Positions 62,792-64,000 of a DNA stretch of 64,000 nt are shown here, one piece after another; the stretch's first letter is position 1; every line of letters begins with the position of its first letter. The position numbers were made by a program, and so were the translations under genes. Under the pieces are notes generated by a model. It worked only from the letters and a program-made list of their open reading frames with translations. It was not told the origin of the DNA and ran no database searches. Location: assembly GCF_000003815.2 (NCBI RefSeq), contig NC_049994.1, positions 12,140,236-12,204,235 on the forward strand, written 5' to 3'. This stretch comes from Branchiostoma floridae (Eukaryota > Chordata > Leptocardii > Amphioxiformes > Branchiostomatidae).

Positions 62792-63878
62792 GAATGTGTG
62801 TGTGAGTGAGCGAGTGAAGGGGAGAGTGAAGGAGTGTGTGAAGGAGAGAGAGAGTGGGTGAGTCAGTCAGTTAAACAATCAGTGTCTAAGTGAGTGAGTC
62901 AGTGAGTCGATTCATGATAATGTGTACCAGTCTCAGGCTAGATATGAAATTAACAATGTATGTTGTGTGGCCTTGGTAGCAACTCACATAATCAAATGCA
63001 CAAGCAGACTTGACTCACCATCACACACCAGTTCCTGCAGATTTTCCCCAACACTGAAGAGTGTGGAGAAATCGGCACTCTGCACCACCCTGTCAGCCTG
63101 TCCTGCAATCTGTAGCAGCTCATTGGTGTCCACGCCGTTACCGATACCAACAGCGTACATGGAGATGCCGGCATTACGAGCAGTTTGGGCCGGGCCCACG
63201 ACGTCGTCAGAGGACTGCCCATCAGTCACCACGATCATGACGTTAGGAACATTGCTTCGGTCGCCGTTGTTGGCACTGAAGCTGTTGACACGGACAAAGT
63301 CGATCGCTTGACCGGTGTTTGTTCCACCCTGAAAATTCAAAACATATTTAGAAACGGAACATATTCAATCAGTACGTAACCATGAAGATAAGGACTTTGC
63401 ACAAACTCAGTCTGTAATCTGTAATACAAGGGCTTAAATGGAAATACTGACTGCATTCTTTTGCAAGTTGCTTAACGGGTCCATGAGAGAAATCTTTCTT
63501 TAGCTATCTATCAACTGTGCAGAAACGTCAGTTTAAAAAAAATTCTCATATTCTGACATCCTTCACAATTGTATGACAGGATTCTTAGTAGTATATCATT
63601 TCCTTTAAATGATAGACCTACCTGCTGATATTGGATATTTCTGATGGCCAAGTCCACAAGCTCATTAGTATTGAAAGAGTTCAAGTTGATCTCGGAGGTA
63701 GGAGAGTCACTGTACTGGACAACTCCGACCCTGGTGTCCGCCAAACTGATGTCAAAATTGTTGGCAAGACGGCGTGTGAACTCCTTCACGATGTCAAAGT
63801 TGGCAGTGGTGACGCTTCCAGATCCGTCAAGCAGGAACACCAGGTCCAGCTCAATGTTCCTGTTGTAGCAAGGAGAAT
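13104..63878 (-). CDS. Giant transmembrane VWA/CCP(sushi)/EGF modular protein (5' partial)
   Basis: Consecutive - strand exons, all joined by in-phase GT-AG sites, make up what I read as one gene: about 14.7 kb coding, about 4,900 residues, open at the right edge. Order from the N side: [VWA-CCP] units with Thr/Pro linkers (VWA-1 to VWA-7), a mucin-like linker block, VWA-8 to VWA-10 with only linkers, then [VWA-CCP-EGF] units to VWA-18, CCP-16, a juxtamembrane domain, TM helix and tail. Every VWA module is 555-603 bp and starts and ends in phase 1; CCP modules are mostly 171 bp, EGF modules 108-120 bp. VWA domains bind ligands through a metal site (MIDAS: DxSxS, a Thr, and TDG); almost all copies I could read keep it. 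CCP and EGF modules are extracellular disulphide-rich spacers and binding units, so this is a large cell-surface adhesion or recognition protein. No internal signal peptide, start or stop suggests several genes, but transcript data could still split it. Two assembly gaps remove parts of VWA-6 and VWA-3. Confidence 0.75.
13374..13803. repeat. Tandem duplication of ~225 bp in the last intron
   Basis: Two direct copies (about 13374-13600 and 13601-13803). Each has TGGCAA[G/A]TCTACT[A/G]GTCAAACA, a GA-rich stretch (GAGAGAGAAAGAGAGAG), ACAAATTAAAAG, TGTTATATACTTTG and TATATCTGATTCACTAATC. They differ at scattered positions, so the duplication is not very recent. Confidence 0.8.
13930..14021 (-). 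CDS. Transmembrane-helix exon
   Basis: Acceptor GATTCCCCCAG, donor CAACA^GTAAGT, phase 0 to phase 2. It encodes [18 protein letters not shown] and then [12 protein letters not shown], giving one membrane span of about 23 residues between the extracellular modules and the tail. Confidence 0.9.
14526..14760 (-). CDS. Juxtamembrane domain, exon 2
   Basis: Phase 2 to phase 0, 78 codons. It carries [23 protein letters not shown] and then a helix-like [18 protein letters not shown]. Together with exon 15386-15483 it makes an alpha/beta domain of about 110 residues next to the membrane. It is SEA-like in position and pattern, but I see no autoproteolysis GSVVV motif, so I leave it unnamed. Confidence 0.8.
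15386..15483 (-). CDS. Juxtamembrane domain, exon 1
   Basis: Acceptor CTTTGTTAG, donor TTCAC^GTAAGT, phase 0 to 2, 32 codons. It encodes [18 protein letters not shown] followed by a second Cys 6 residues later, probably one disulphide. Confidence 0.8.
15938..16176 (-). CDS. CCP-16 plus linker to the juxtamembrane domain
   Basis: Starts [12 protein letters not shown] and has four Cys in sushi spacing, with EWTNPVPSC at the end of the domain. Unlike the other CCP exons it runs on for about 20 Pro/Thr-rich residues ([12 protein letters not shown]) and a hydrophobic strand, and ends in phase 0, so the module set stops being phase-symmetric here. Confidence 0.88.
16290..16680. repeat. TG-rich low-complexity tract (TGTATGTG-type)
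   Basis: Intronic run of imperfect TGTATGTGTA / GTGTGCATG repeats between CCP-16 and VWA-18. Long frames across it on both strands are products of the repeat and not genes. Confidence 0.8.
16697..17635 (-). CDS. VWA-18 (two exons)
   Basis: Exons 17461-17635 and 16697-17082, split in phase 2 after YSDFNN. MIDAS intact: [25 protein letters not shown]. Cys at both ends (ACTDR and ALCTG) can pair. Confidence 0.9.
17932..18051 (-). CDS. EGF-6
   Basis: Six Cys in EGF spacing: [12 protein letters not shown], then [12 protein letters not shown]. Phase 1 to 1, 120 bp. It lies between CCP-15 and VWA-18. Confidence 0.9.
18640..19850. repeat. ~248-bp intronic tandem repeat with octamer motifs
   Basis: Units begin near 18996, 19244, 19490 and (partial) 19757 with AACGTGTTGA[T/C]GGATC and the line GATTTTTGGTATGTAGATAGCC. 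Eight perfect ATGCAAAT/ATTTGCAT octamers lie at 19071, 19085, 19201, 19218, 19319, 19336, 19464 and 19578, often as facing pairs next to TAATTAATGAGG. It fills most of the intron between CCP-15 and EGF-6. The 5' part (18640-18990) looks like related dispersed-repeat sequence. Confidence 0.8.
20171..20341 (-). CDS. CCP-15
   Basis: [19 protein letters not shown] start, four sushi Cys, [11 protein letters not shown] end, 171 bp, phase 1 to 1. Confidence 0.9.
20846..20875 (-). CDS. Possible 30-bp linker micro-exon
   Basis: Between VWA-17 and CCP-15. Acceptor TCCATTTTGCCAG and donor AATG^GTAACA bound 30 bases in phase 1 to 1 that would add ACEGADGSN. It fits the gene's habit of short phase-1 linker exons, but an unpaired Cys and a weak donor make it uncertain. 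Confidence 0.3.
21168..21734 (-). CDS. VWA-17 (single exon)
   Basis: Whole domain in one 567-bp exon, phase 1 to 1. [26 protein letters not shown]; end cysteines TACQGR and NLCDG. No internal intron, unlike VWA-18. Confidence 0.93.
22028..22147 (-). CDS. EGF-5
   Basis: Six Cys: [12 protein letters not shown], then [12 protein letters not shown]. 120 bp, phase 1 to 1. Confidence 0.9.
22508..22675 (-). CDS. CCP-14
   Basis: [16 protein letters not shown] start (Ser replaces the usual Asp of CGDPG), four Cys, [12 protein letters not shown] end. 168 bp, one codon shorter than most. Confidence 0.9.
23138..23704 (-). CDS. VWA-16 (single exon, lacks the end cysteines)
   Basis: 567 bp, phase 1 to 1. 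MIDAS intact: [25 protein letters not shown]. Where all other copies have Cys at both ends, this one reads TALNAQ at the start and ESLGDG at the end; the final TGT has become GGT. Both partners of the probable disulphide are lost together. Confidence 0.93.
24201..24314 (-). CDS. EGF-4
   Basis: Six Cys: [12 protein letters not shown], then [12 protein letters not shown]. 114 bp, phase 1 to 1. Confidence 0.9.
24747..24917 (-). CDS. CCP-13
   Basis: [19 protein letters not shown] start, four Cys, [11 protein letters not shown] end, 171 bp. Confidence 0.9.
25441..26684 (-). CDS. VWA-15 (three exons)
   Basis: Exons 26515-26684, 26108-26257 and 25441-25714, with phase-0 introns after DNATK (donor AAG^GTCGGC, weak) and after DYVRQ. 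It starts with a TTPPPPG linker. [25 protein letters not shown]; Cys in GCDEL and WLCRG. It is the only complete VWA here cut twice. Confidence 0.87.
26748..27160. repeat. 40-bp minisatellite, block 1
   Basis: Tandem units of GGTACTGAAACACCATCAG plus AGTAC[C/A]AGTNCACTTTTCAT, 40 bp each; three units near 26956-27075 are identical. It is intronic, with spacerless units, so it is not a CRISPR array. Confidence 0.88.
27190..27500. repeat. Linker-exon duplication unit, copy 4 (most 3')
   Basis: Shares CCAAGCATACC[G/A]GATCACCC, AAAACATGCAC, GCAGCAAGTGACAA-like, TTAGCTAAGATAT and GGAACACATACCTGGAG with units at 32690-33020 and 35790-36125, in the same order and orientation. It contains the linker micro-exon at 27405. 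Here it sits between two minisatellite blocks. Confidence 0.75.
27405..27425 (-). CDS. Linker micro-exon (21 bp) between CCP-12 and VWA-15
   Basis: Acceptor TGTGCAG, donor CTCCAG^GTATGT, phase 1 to 1, coding IITNTP. Very close relatives of this exon and its flanks lie at 32949, 36062 and 38845. Confidence 0.65.
27555..27960. repeat. 40-bp minisatellite, block 2
   Basis: Same unit as block 1 (GAAACACCATCAGTAGTACCAGTGTACTTTTCAT and variants) in about ten copies. The two blocks bracket the linker micro-exon unit. Confidence 0.88.
28241..28411 (-). CDS. CCP-12
   Basis: [19 protein letters not shown] start, four Cys, [11 protein letters not shown] end, 171 bp. Confidence 0.9.
28842..29835 (-). 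CDS. VWA-14 (two exons)
   Basis: Exons 29522-29835 and 28842-29094. The intron is phase 0 and sits late, after [36 protein letters not shown]; Cys in AACSNR and LVCDG. Confidence 0.9.
30245..30364 (-). CDS. EGF-3
   Basis: Six Cys: [12 protein letters not shown], then [12 protein letters not shown]. 120 bp, phase 1 to 1. Confidence 0.9.
30742..30912 (-). CDS. CCP-11
   Basis: [19 protein letters not shown] start, four Cys, [11 protein letters not shown] end, 171 bp. Confidence 0.9.
31371..31937 (-). CDS. VWA-13 (single exon)
   Basis: 567 bp, phase 1 to 1. [26 protein letters not shown] (Ala-Thr-Asp-Gly in place of V/L-Thr-Asp-Gly); Cys in TPCLNH and FICNG. Confidence 0.92.
32328..32435 (-). 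CDS. EGF-2
   Basis: [13 protein letters not shown], then [12 protein letters not shown]. 108 bp, phase 1 to 1, six Cys. Confidence 0.9.
32536..32660. repeat. Short tandem repeat (ACACCATTGCTGC-type, ~15 bp)
   Basis: About eight imperfect units of CACCATTGCTGCA with AA or CAC spacers in the intron between EGF-2 and its linker exon. Confidence 0.8.
32690..33020. repeat. Linker-exon duplication unit, copy 3
   Basis: Best matched to 35790-36125: CAGTCTGA, GACAAAGC, TTAGCTG, TTATTTCACCCAAGCATACC, TTGACAAGTGTGC, AAAACATGCACAGTGCAGTG, GCAGCAAGTGACAATG, GGAAGCTTGTGAT. It carries the micro-exon at 32949. Confidence 0.85.
32949..32969 (-). CDS. Linker micro-exon (21 bp) between CCP-10 and EGF-2
   Basis: Acceptor CTGTACAG, donor CTCCAG^GTATGT, phase 1 to 1, coding NITTTP. 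Confidence 0.65.
33308..33478 (-). CDS. CCP-10
   Basis: [19 protein letters not shown] start, four Cys, [11 protein letters not shown] end, 171 bp. Confidence 0.9.
33963..34526 (-). CDS. VWA-12 (single exon)
   Basis: 564 bp, phase 1 to 1. [26 protein letters not shown]; Cys in VCANF and IICQC. Confidence 0.92.
34841..34882 (-). CDS. Thr/Pro linker exon (42 bp) between CCP-9 and VWA-12
   Basis: Acceptor AATTTCAG, donor CCTG^GTAAGT, phase 1 to 1, coding [13 protein letters not shown]; probably O-glycosylated. Confidence 0.75.
35234..35401 (-). CDS. CCP-9
   Basis: [19 protein letters not shown] start, four Cys, [11 protein letters not shown] end, 168 bp. Confidence 0.9.
35683..35792. repeat. 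Dispersed intronic repeat, copy 1
   Basis: TATTGTTCAGTTTGTAC, GGAAAAATTGAGCATTCAGA, GGAGCCACA, GGTAGTTTTGGCTCGGAAT. A second copy in the same orientation lies at 36783-36914. A nearby inverted GCTCAAATTTTTCC (35627-35640) could pair with it. Confidence 0.75.
35790..36125. repeat. Linker-exon duplication unit, copy 2
   Basis: Same ordered blocks as 32690-33020, with the micro-exon at 36062. It starts where the dispersed repeat to its left ends. Confidence 0.85.
36062..36085 (-). CDS. Linker micro-exon (24 bp) between VWA-11 and CCP-9
   Basis: Acceptor CTGTGCAG, donor CTCCAG^GTATGT, phase 1 to 1, coding IINTTTP; one codon longer than its relatives. Confidence 0.65.
36783..36914. repeat. Dispersed intronic repeat, copy 2
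   Basis: Matches 35683-35792 block by block, with a short insertion (ACTCAGTCA) after GTTTGTAC. Confidence 0.75.
37006..38081 (-). CDS. VWA-11 (two exons)
   Basis: Exons 37868-38081 and 37006-37358, with a phase-2 intron after [30 protein letters not shown]; Cys in ASCQGR and VVCDC. Confidence 0.9.
38488..38595 (-). CDS. EGF-1 (eight cysteines)
   Basis: [13 protein letters not shown], then [14 protein letters not shown]: eight Cys, two more than the other EGF modules (an extra one at the CC start and one before CVC), so probably one additional disulphide. 108 bp, phase 1 to 1. Confidence 0.85.
38690..38900. repeat. Linker-exon duplication unit, copy 1 (degenerate)
   Basis: Weaker relative of the 32690 and 35790 units: CACAGTGCAGTG, GGCAG[T/C][G/A]AGTGA and the AATACATACCTGGAG end with the micro-exon. 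The 5' part is not recognisable. Confidence 0.5.
38845..38868 (-). CDS. Linker micro-exon (24 bp) between CCP-8 and EGF-1
   Basis: Acceptor TTGAGCAG, donor CTCCAG^GTATGT, phase 1 to 1, coding IITTPPP. Confidence 0.65.
39253..39423 (-). CDS. CCP-8
   Basis: [19 protein letters not shown] start (Trp before the first Cys, Asn for Asp), four Cys, [11 protein letters not shown] end. Confidence 0.9.
39837..40744 (-). CDS. VWA-10 (two exons)
   Basis: Exons 40583-40744 and 39837-40265, with a phase-1 intron after FTISS (donor TTCAA^GTATGT). It begins with a LPTTPFFP linker. MIDAS reads [26 protein letters not shown]; Cys in LCNNL and YICNC. Confidence 0.88.
41064..41096 (-). CDS. Linker exon (33 bp) between VWA-9 and VWA-10
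   Basis: Acceptor TATCTACAG, donor CTACAG^GTTTGT, phase 1 to 1, coding [10 protein letters not shown]. Confidence 0.65.
41311..42225 (-). CDS. VWA-9 (two exons)
   Basis: Exons 41920-42225 and 41311-41565, with a phase-1 intron after NSFTG, the same place as in VWA-8. [17 protein letters not shown] (Ile where most copies have Thr before Gly), ITDGISAD; Cys in EPCERL and LLCEG. The Thr-to-Ile change could affect the metal site. Confidence 0.88.
42872..42964 (-). CDS. Thr-rich linker exon (93 bp) between VWA-8 and VWA-9
   Basis: Phase 1 to 1, coding [20 protein letters not shown] and more Thr after it. A mucin-like spacer in place of a CCP. Confidence 0.8.
43350..44237 (-). CDS. VWA-8 (two exons)
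   Basis: Exons 43938-44237 and 43350-43604, with a phase-1 intron after [30 protein letters not shown]; Cys in CSGFAL and ILCER. Its closest relative is VWA-9 (same intron, same GISAD). Confidence 0.9.
44261..44360. repeat. Interspersed repeat, copy 2
   Basis: Second copy of the 12392-12490 repeat (GTTTGAACCTTTAT...GAGGTAAGGGTCAGATA), here directly next to the start of VWA-8. Confidence 0.6.
44585..44617 (-). CDS. Thr linker exon e (33 bp) before VWA-8
   Basis: Phase 1 to 1, coding [10 protein letters not shown]. Last of five linker exons between CCP-7 and VWA-8. Confidence 0.6.
45003..45050. repeat. GATG tetranucleotide repeat
   Basis: Imperfect (GATG)n run inside the linker-exon cluster. 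Confidence 0.8.
45071..45154 (-). CDS. Thr/Ser linker exon d (84 bp)
   Basis: Phase 1 to 1, coding [17 protein letters not shown] and a Ser/Thr/Pro end; mucin-like. Confidence 0.7.
45433..45501 (-). CDS. Thr/Pro linker exon c (69 bp)
   Basis: Phase 1 to 1, coding [20 protein letters not shown]. Nearly identical to the exon at 45803-45871, flanks included. Confidence 0.75.
45803..45871 (-). CDS. Thr/Pro linker exon b (69 bp), duplicate of c
   Basis: Same length, phase and nearly the same sequence as 45433-45501 (ends PQTARP instead of PQTTRP). The spacing is 370 bp and the surrounding intron sequence is also shared, so the exon was copied by a local tandem duplication. Confidence 0.75.
45997..46199. 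mobile_element. MITE with ~47-bp inverted ends
   Basis: Left end ATCTAACGCTAGGTAACC, TTCGCGGGGTAACC, ATCCGTTG; the right end read inward gives ATCTAACGCTAGTTCACC, TTCGCAGGGTAACC, ATCCGTTG. An internal second inverted pair surrounds GGACGGT...ACCGTCC. Non-coding. Confidence 0.75.
46654..46713 (-). CDS. Thr linker exon a (60 bp) after CCP-7
   Basis: Acceptor CTTACATAG, donor CCAAG^GTAACA, phase 1 to 1, coding [19 protein letters not shown]. Confidence 0.65.
46884..47054 (-). CDS. CCP-7 (extra cysteine pair)
   Basis: [16 protein letters not shown], then [12 protein letters not shown]: two Cys more than the usual four. Nearly identical to CCP-6 and CCP-5. 171 bp. Confidence 0.9.
47055..50585. 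other. 3.5-kb intron between VWA-7 and CCP-7
   Basis: The longest feature-poor stretch in the gene. I see a (TGA)n run at 48668-48713 and a short GGGTTTGGGTTAG stretch near 49585, but no exon or transposon that I can support. The - strand frames here lack splice-bounded similarity to the modules. Confidence 0.5.
50586..51185 (-). CDS. VWA-7 (single exon with linker)
   Basis: 600 bp, phase 1 to 1. Starts [40 protein letters not shown]; the closing Cys is in IVCNC. The first ~130 residues match VWA-5 and VWA-6 almost exactly; the last ~70 differ from VWA-5 at many sites. Confidence 0.93.
51479..51649 (-). CDS. CCP-6 (extra cysteine pair)
   Basis: Same protein sequence as CCP-7 apart from the last residues (PICV against PICI). 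171 bp, with TCCGDPG and SFCLGD. Confidence 0.9.
51890..51998. repeat. G-run / T-run tandem repeat
   Basis: Three units of about 32 bp: GGGGGGAGGGCCATGTTAATTTTTTT[T]GAG. A GC-rich hairpin GGGGGGCTTCGCCCCCC follows at 52096-52112. Confidence 0.85.
52080..52950. other. GC-richer intronic segment left of the gap
   Basis: The base composition differs from the surrounding introns (runs such as CACGCCCCCCTCCCC). I see no splice-bounded exon. It may be a dispersed element or a mis-joined contig end; it stops at the N run. Confidence 0.4.
52951..53868. other. Assembly gap (918 N)
   Basis: Run of N between CCP-6 and the broken VWA-6. Its length is not a round number, so it may be an estimated gap size. 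Confidence 0.99.
53869..54252 (-). CDS. VWA-6 (partial, cut by the gap)
   Basis: 54252 down to about 53896 is almost identical to VWA-7 and VWA-5 ([16 protein letters not shown]). Similarity stops at SSFSVP; the next 27 bases up to the gap are unrelated. Either this is a bad contig edge, or the exon ends at the possible phase-1 donor CCAG^GTTCAC, close to where VWA-8 and VWA-9 are split. The linker reads [17 protein letters not shown], one TP longer than in VWA-7. Confidence 0.75.
54680..54850 (-). CDS. CCP-5 (extra cysteine pair)
   Basis: [16 protein letters not shown] and SFCLGD; differs from CCP-6 and CCP-7 mainly by APVNG instead of APENG. 171 bp. Confidence 0.9.
55234..55251 (-). CDS. 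Linker micro-exon (18 bp) between VWA-5 and CCP-5
   Basis: Acceptor CATCAACTAG, donor CAATG^GTAAGT, phase 1 to 1, coding DIPPN. Its relative at 56937 has the same flanks. Confidence 0.55.
55421..56023 (-). CDS. VWA-5 (single exon with linker)
   Basis: 603 bp, phase 1 to 1. Starts [46 protein letters not shown] at the end. Confidence 0.93.
56510..56680 (-). CDS. CCP-4
   Basis: [19 protein letters not shown] start, four Cys, [11 protein letters not shown] end, 171 bp. Confidence 0.9.
   Translation of the reverse strand, partial: FPSVATLALLLMVSDLESSSLAVLSLLGAMPASTSRGIQTRYVLKMGSGATLSLCV
56937..56954 (-). CDS. Linker micro-exon (18 bp) between VWA-4 and CCP-4
   Basis: Acceptor TTGCAACTAG, donor CAACG^GTAAGT, phase 1 to 1, coding EIPLN; relative of the exon at 55234. 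Confidence 0.55.
57275..57832 (-). CDS. VWA-4 (single exon)
   Basis: 558 bp, phase 1 to 1. [11 protein letters not shown] start, [29 protein letters not shown] end. Confidence 0.92.
58125..58154 (-). CDS. Linker exon (30 bp) between CCP-3 and VWA-4
   Basis: Acceptor CCTTTTTCAG, donor CTGAAA^GTAAGT, phase 1 to 1, coding IITTPAPAE. Confidence 0.65.
58299..58469 (-). CDS. CCP-3
   Basis: [19 protein letters not shown] start, four Cys, [11 protein letters not shown] end, 171 bp. Confidence 0.9.
58957..59873 (-). CDS. VWA-3 (middle lost in a gap)
   Basis: Exons 59662-59873 ([18 protein letters not shown], ends PSRDQ, phase 0) and 58957-59114 (starts [10 protein letters not shown] in phase 2, ends IVCNS). 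About 190-200 bp of coding sequence, holding the MIDAS Thr and TDG, is missing; the 100-N gap lies between them. This domain had at least three exons. Confidence 0.85.
59216..59315. other. Assembly gap (100 N)
   Basis: Exactly 100 N, the usual placeholder for a gap of unknown size. It falls where the central exon of VWA-3 is expected. Confidence 0.99.
60209..60253 (-). CDS. Thr/Pro linker exon (45 bp) between CCP-2 and VWA-3
   Basis: Acceptor CTTTTTAG, donor TCCAG^GTGTGC, phase 1 to 1, coding [14 protein letters not shown]. Confidence 0.65.
60491..60661 (-). CDS. CCP-2
   Basis: [19 protein letters not shown] start (Glu for Asp), four Cys, [11 protein letters not shown] end, 171 bp. Confidence 0.9.
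61074..61954 (-). CDS. VWA-2 (two exons with linker)
   Basis: Exons 61777-61954 ([12 protein letters not shown] start, ends STTETR, phase 2) and 61074-61492. [29 protein letters not shown] end. Confidence 0.9.
62023..62083 (+). repeat. tRNA-like segment (SINE head or tRNA pseudogene)
   Basis: GGGTAGAGTGCATGCTTGGC resembles a tRNA-Ala D-arm/anticodon region, and GGAGGTTTAAATCCC a T-arm with a box B-like core. The acceptor stem cannot pair well, so it is not a working tRNA. Confidence 0.45.
62293..62463 (-). CDS. CCP-1
   Basis: [19 protein letters not shown] start (Trp before the first Cys), four Cys, [11 protein letters not shown] end, 171 bp. Confidence 0.9.
62522..62793. repeat. Alternating (AGTG)n / (AGTC)n microsatellite
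   Basis: Two blocks of GTGA repeats alternate with two blocks of GTCA repeats in the intron between VWA-1 and CCP-1. A single base separates the two unit types. Confidence 0.95.
63019..63878 (-). CDS. VWA-1 (two exons; most N-terminal module in the window)
   Basis: Exons 63622-63878 and 63019-63328, with a phase-0 intron after [31 protein letters not shown]; Cys in SPCYNR and LVCDG. The exon opens in phase 1, so at least one more module lies to the right, outside the window. Confidence 0.92.
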
Positions 63879-64000
63879 CTGGAAATACAGGCAGGGACAA
63901 ATATTACATCAGATTCCATAGGAGTCATCTGGAAGAAATGCTTGCTACAGTGCAGAAGACAAATTTTCATGTCAGCATTGATAAAATAAGATGAATAAGA

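Noticed and set aside
13104..63878. Reading the module set as several neighbouring genes
   Set aside because: I found no internal signal peptide, start exon, stop-bearing last exon or second TM helix, and all intron phases chain; kept as one gene but not certain.

Overview
The window looks like chordate genomic DNA, most probably amphioxus (Branchiostoma). Genes are split by GT-AG introns, AT-rich introns carry MITE-like and SINE-like repeats, and the gene types (a membrane-anchored NHL-propeller protein and a very large VWA/sushi/EGF protein with sushi modules starting CGDPG) fit lineage-expanded amphioxus families. The organism is inferred from family style, not from a marker gene. Two runs of N (52951-53868 and 59216-59315) show a scaffolded draft assembly.

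Region 1 (1-2135, + strand) is the 3' part of a three-exon gene for a membrane protein: acidic N-terminal region, one membrane segment, then an extracellular-type NHL beta-propeller. Region 2 (3074-7516, - strand, convergent with the first) is a three-exon gene for a predicted 979-residue secreted protein related over its whole length to VioB, the bacterial iminophenyl-pyruvate dimer synthase family, with a ferritin-like domain. Region 3 (about 7.6-13 kb) is intergenic. It holds a TTAA-flanked MITE, a palindrome-rich element inserted into a duplicated segment, the 3' end of a non-LTR retrotransposon, a possible small secreted-protein gene on the + strand, a long-hairpin MITE, and the probable 3' UTR of the next gene.

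Region 4 (13104 to beyond the right edge, - strand) appears to be one giant gene. I traced about 80 exon pieces, roughly 14.7 kb of coding sequence or 4,900 residues, and the N terminus lies outside the window. In N-to-C order it encodes 18 von Willebrand A (VWA) domains, 16 sushi/CCP domains, 6 EGF domains, at least 16 short Thr/Pro linker exons, an unclassified juxtamembrane domain, one transmembrane helix and a 60-residue cytoplasmic tail ending in a class I PDZ ligand (VTQL). All modules are bounded by phase-1 introns, so they can be duplicated without frame damage. The C-terminal half is a [VWA-CCP-EGF] repeat and the N-terminal half is [VWA-CCP-linker]; three VWA domains in the middle lack CCPs and follow a Thr-rich stalk.

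The most notable observations are the secreted animal VioB-like protein; the giant modular receptor with mosaic, nearly identical VWA copies (gene conversion or haplotype duplication); VWA introns at non-matching positions in sister domains; and a ~320-bp duplicated intronic unit that carries its own 21-24 bp linker micro-exon. Nothing links the three genes functionally in the sequence.
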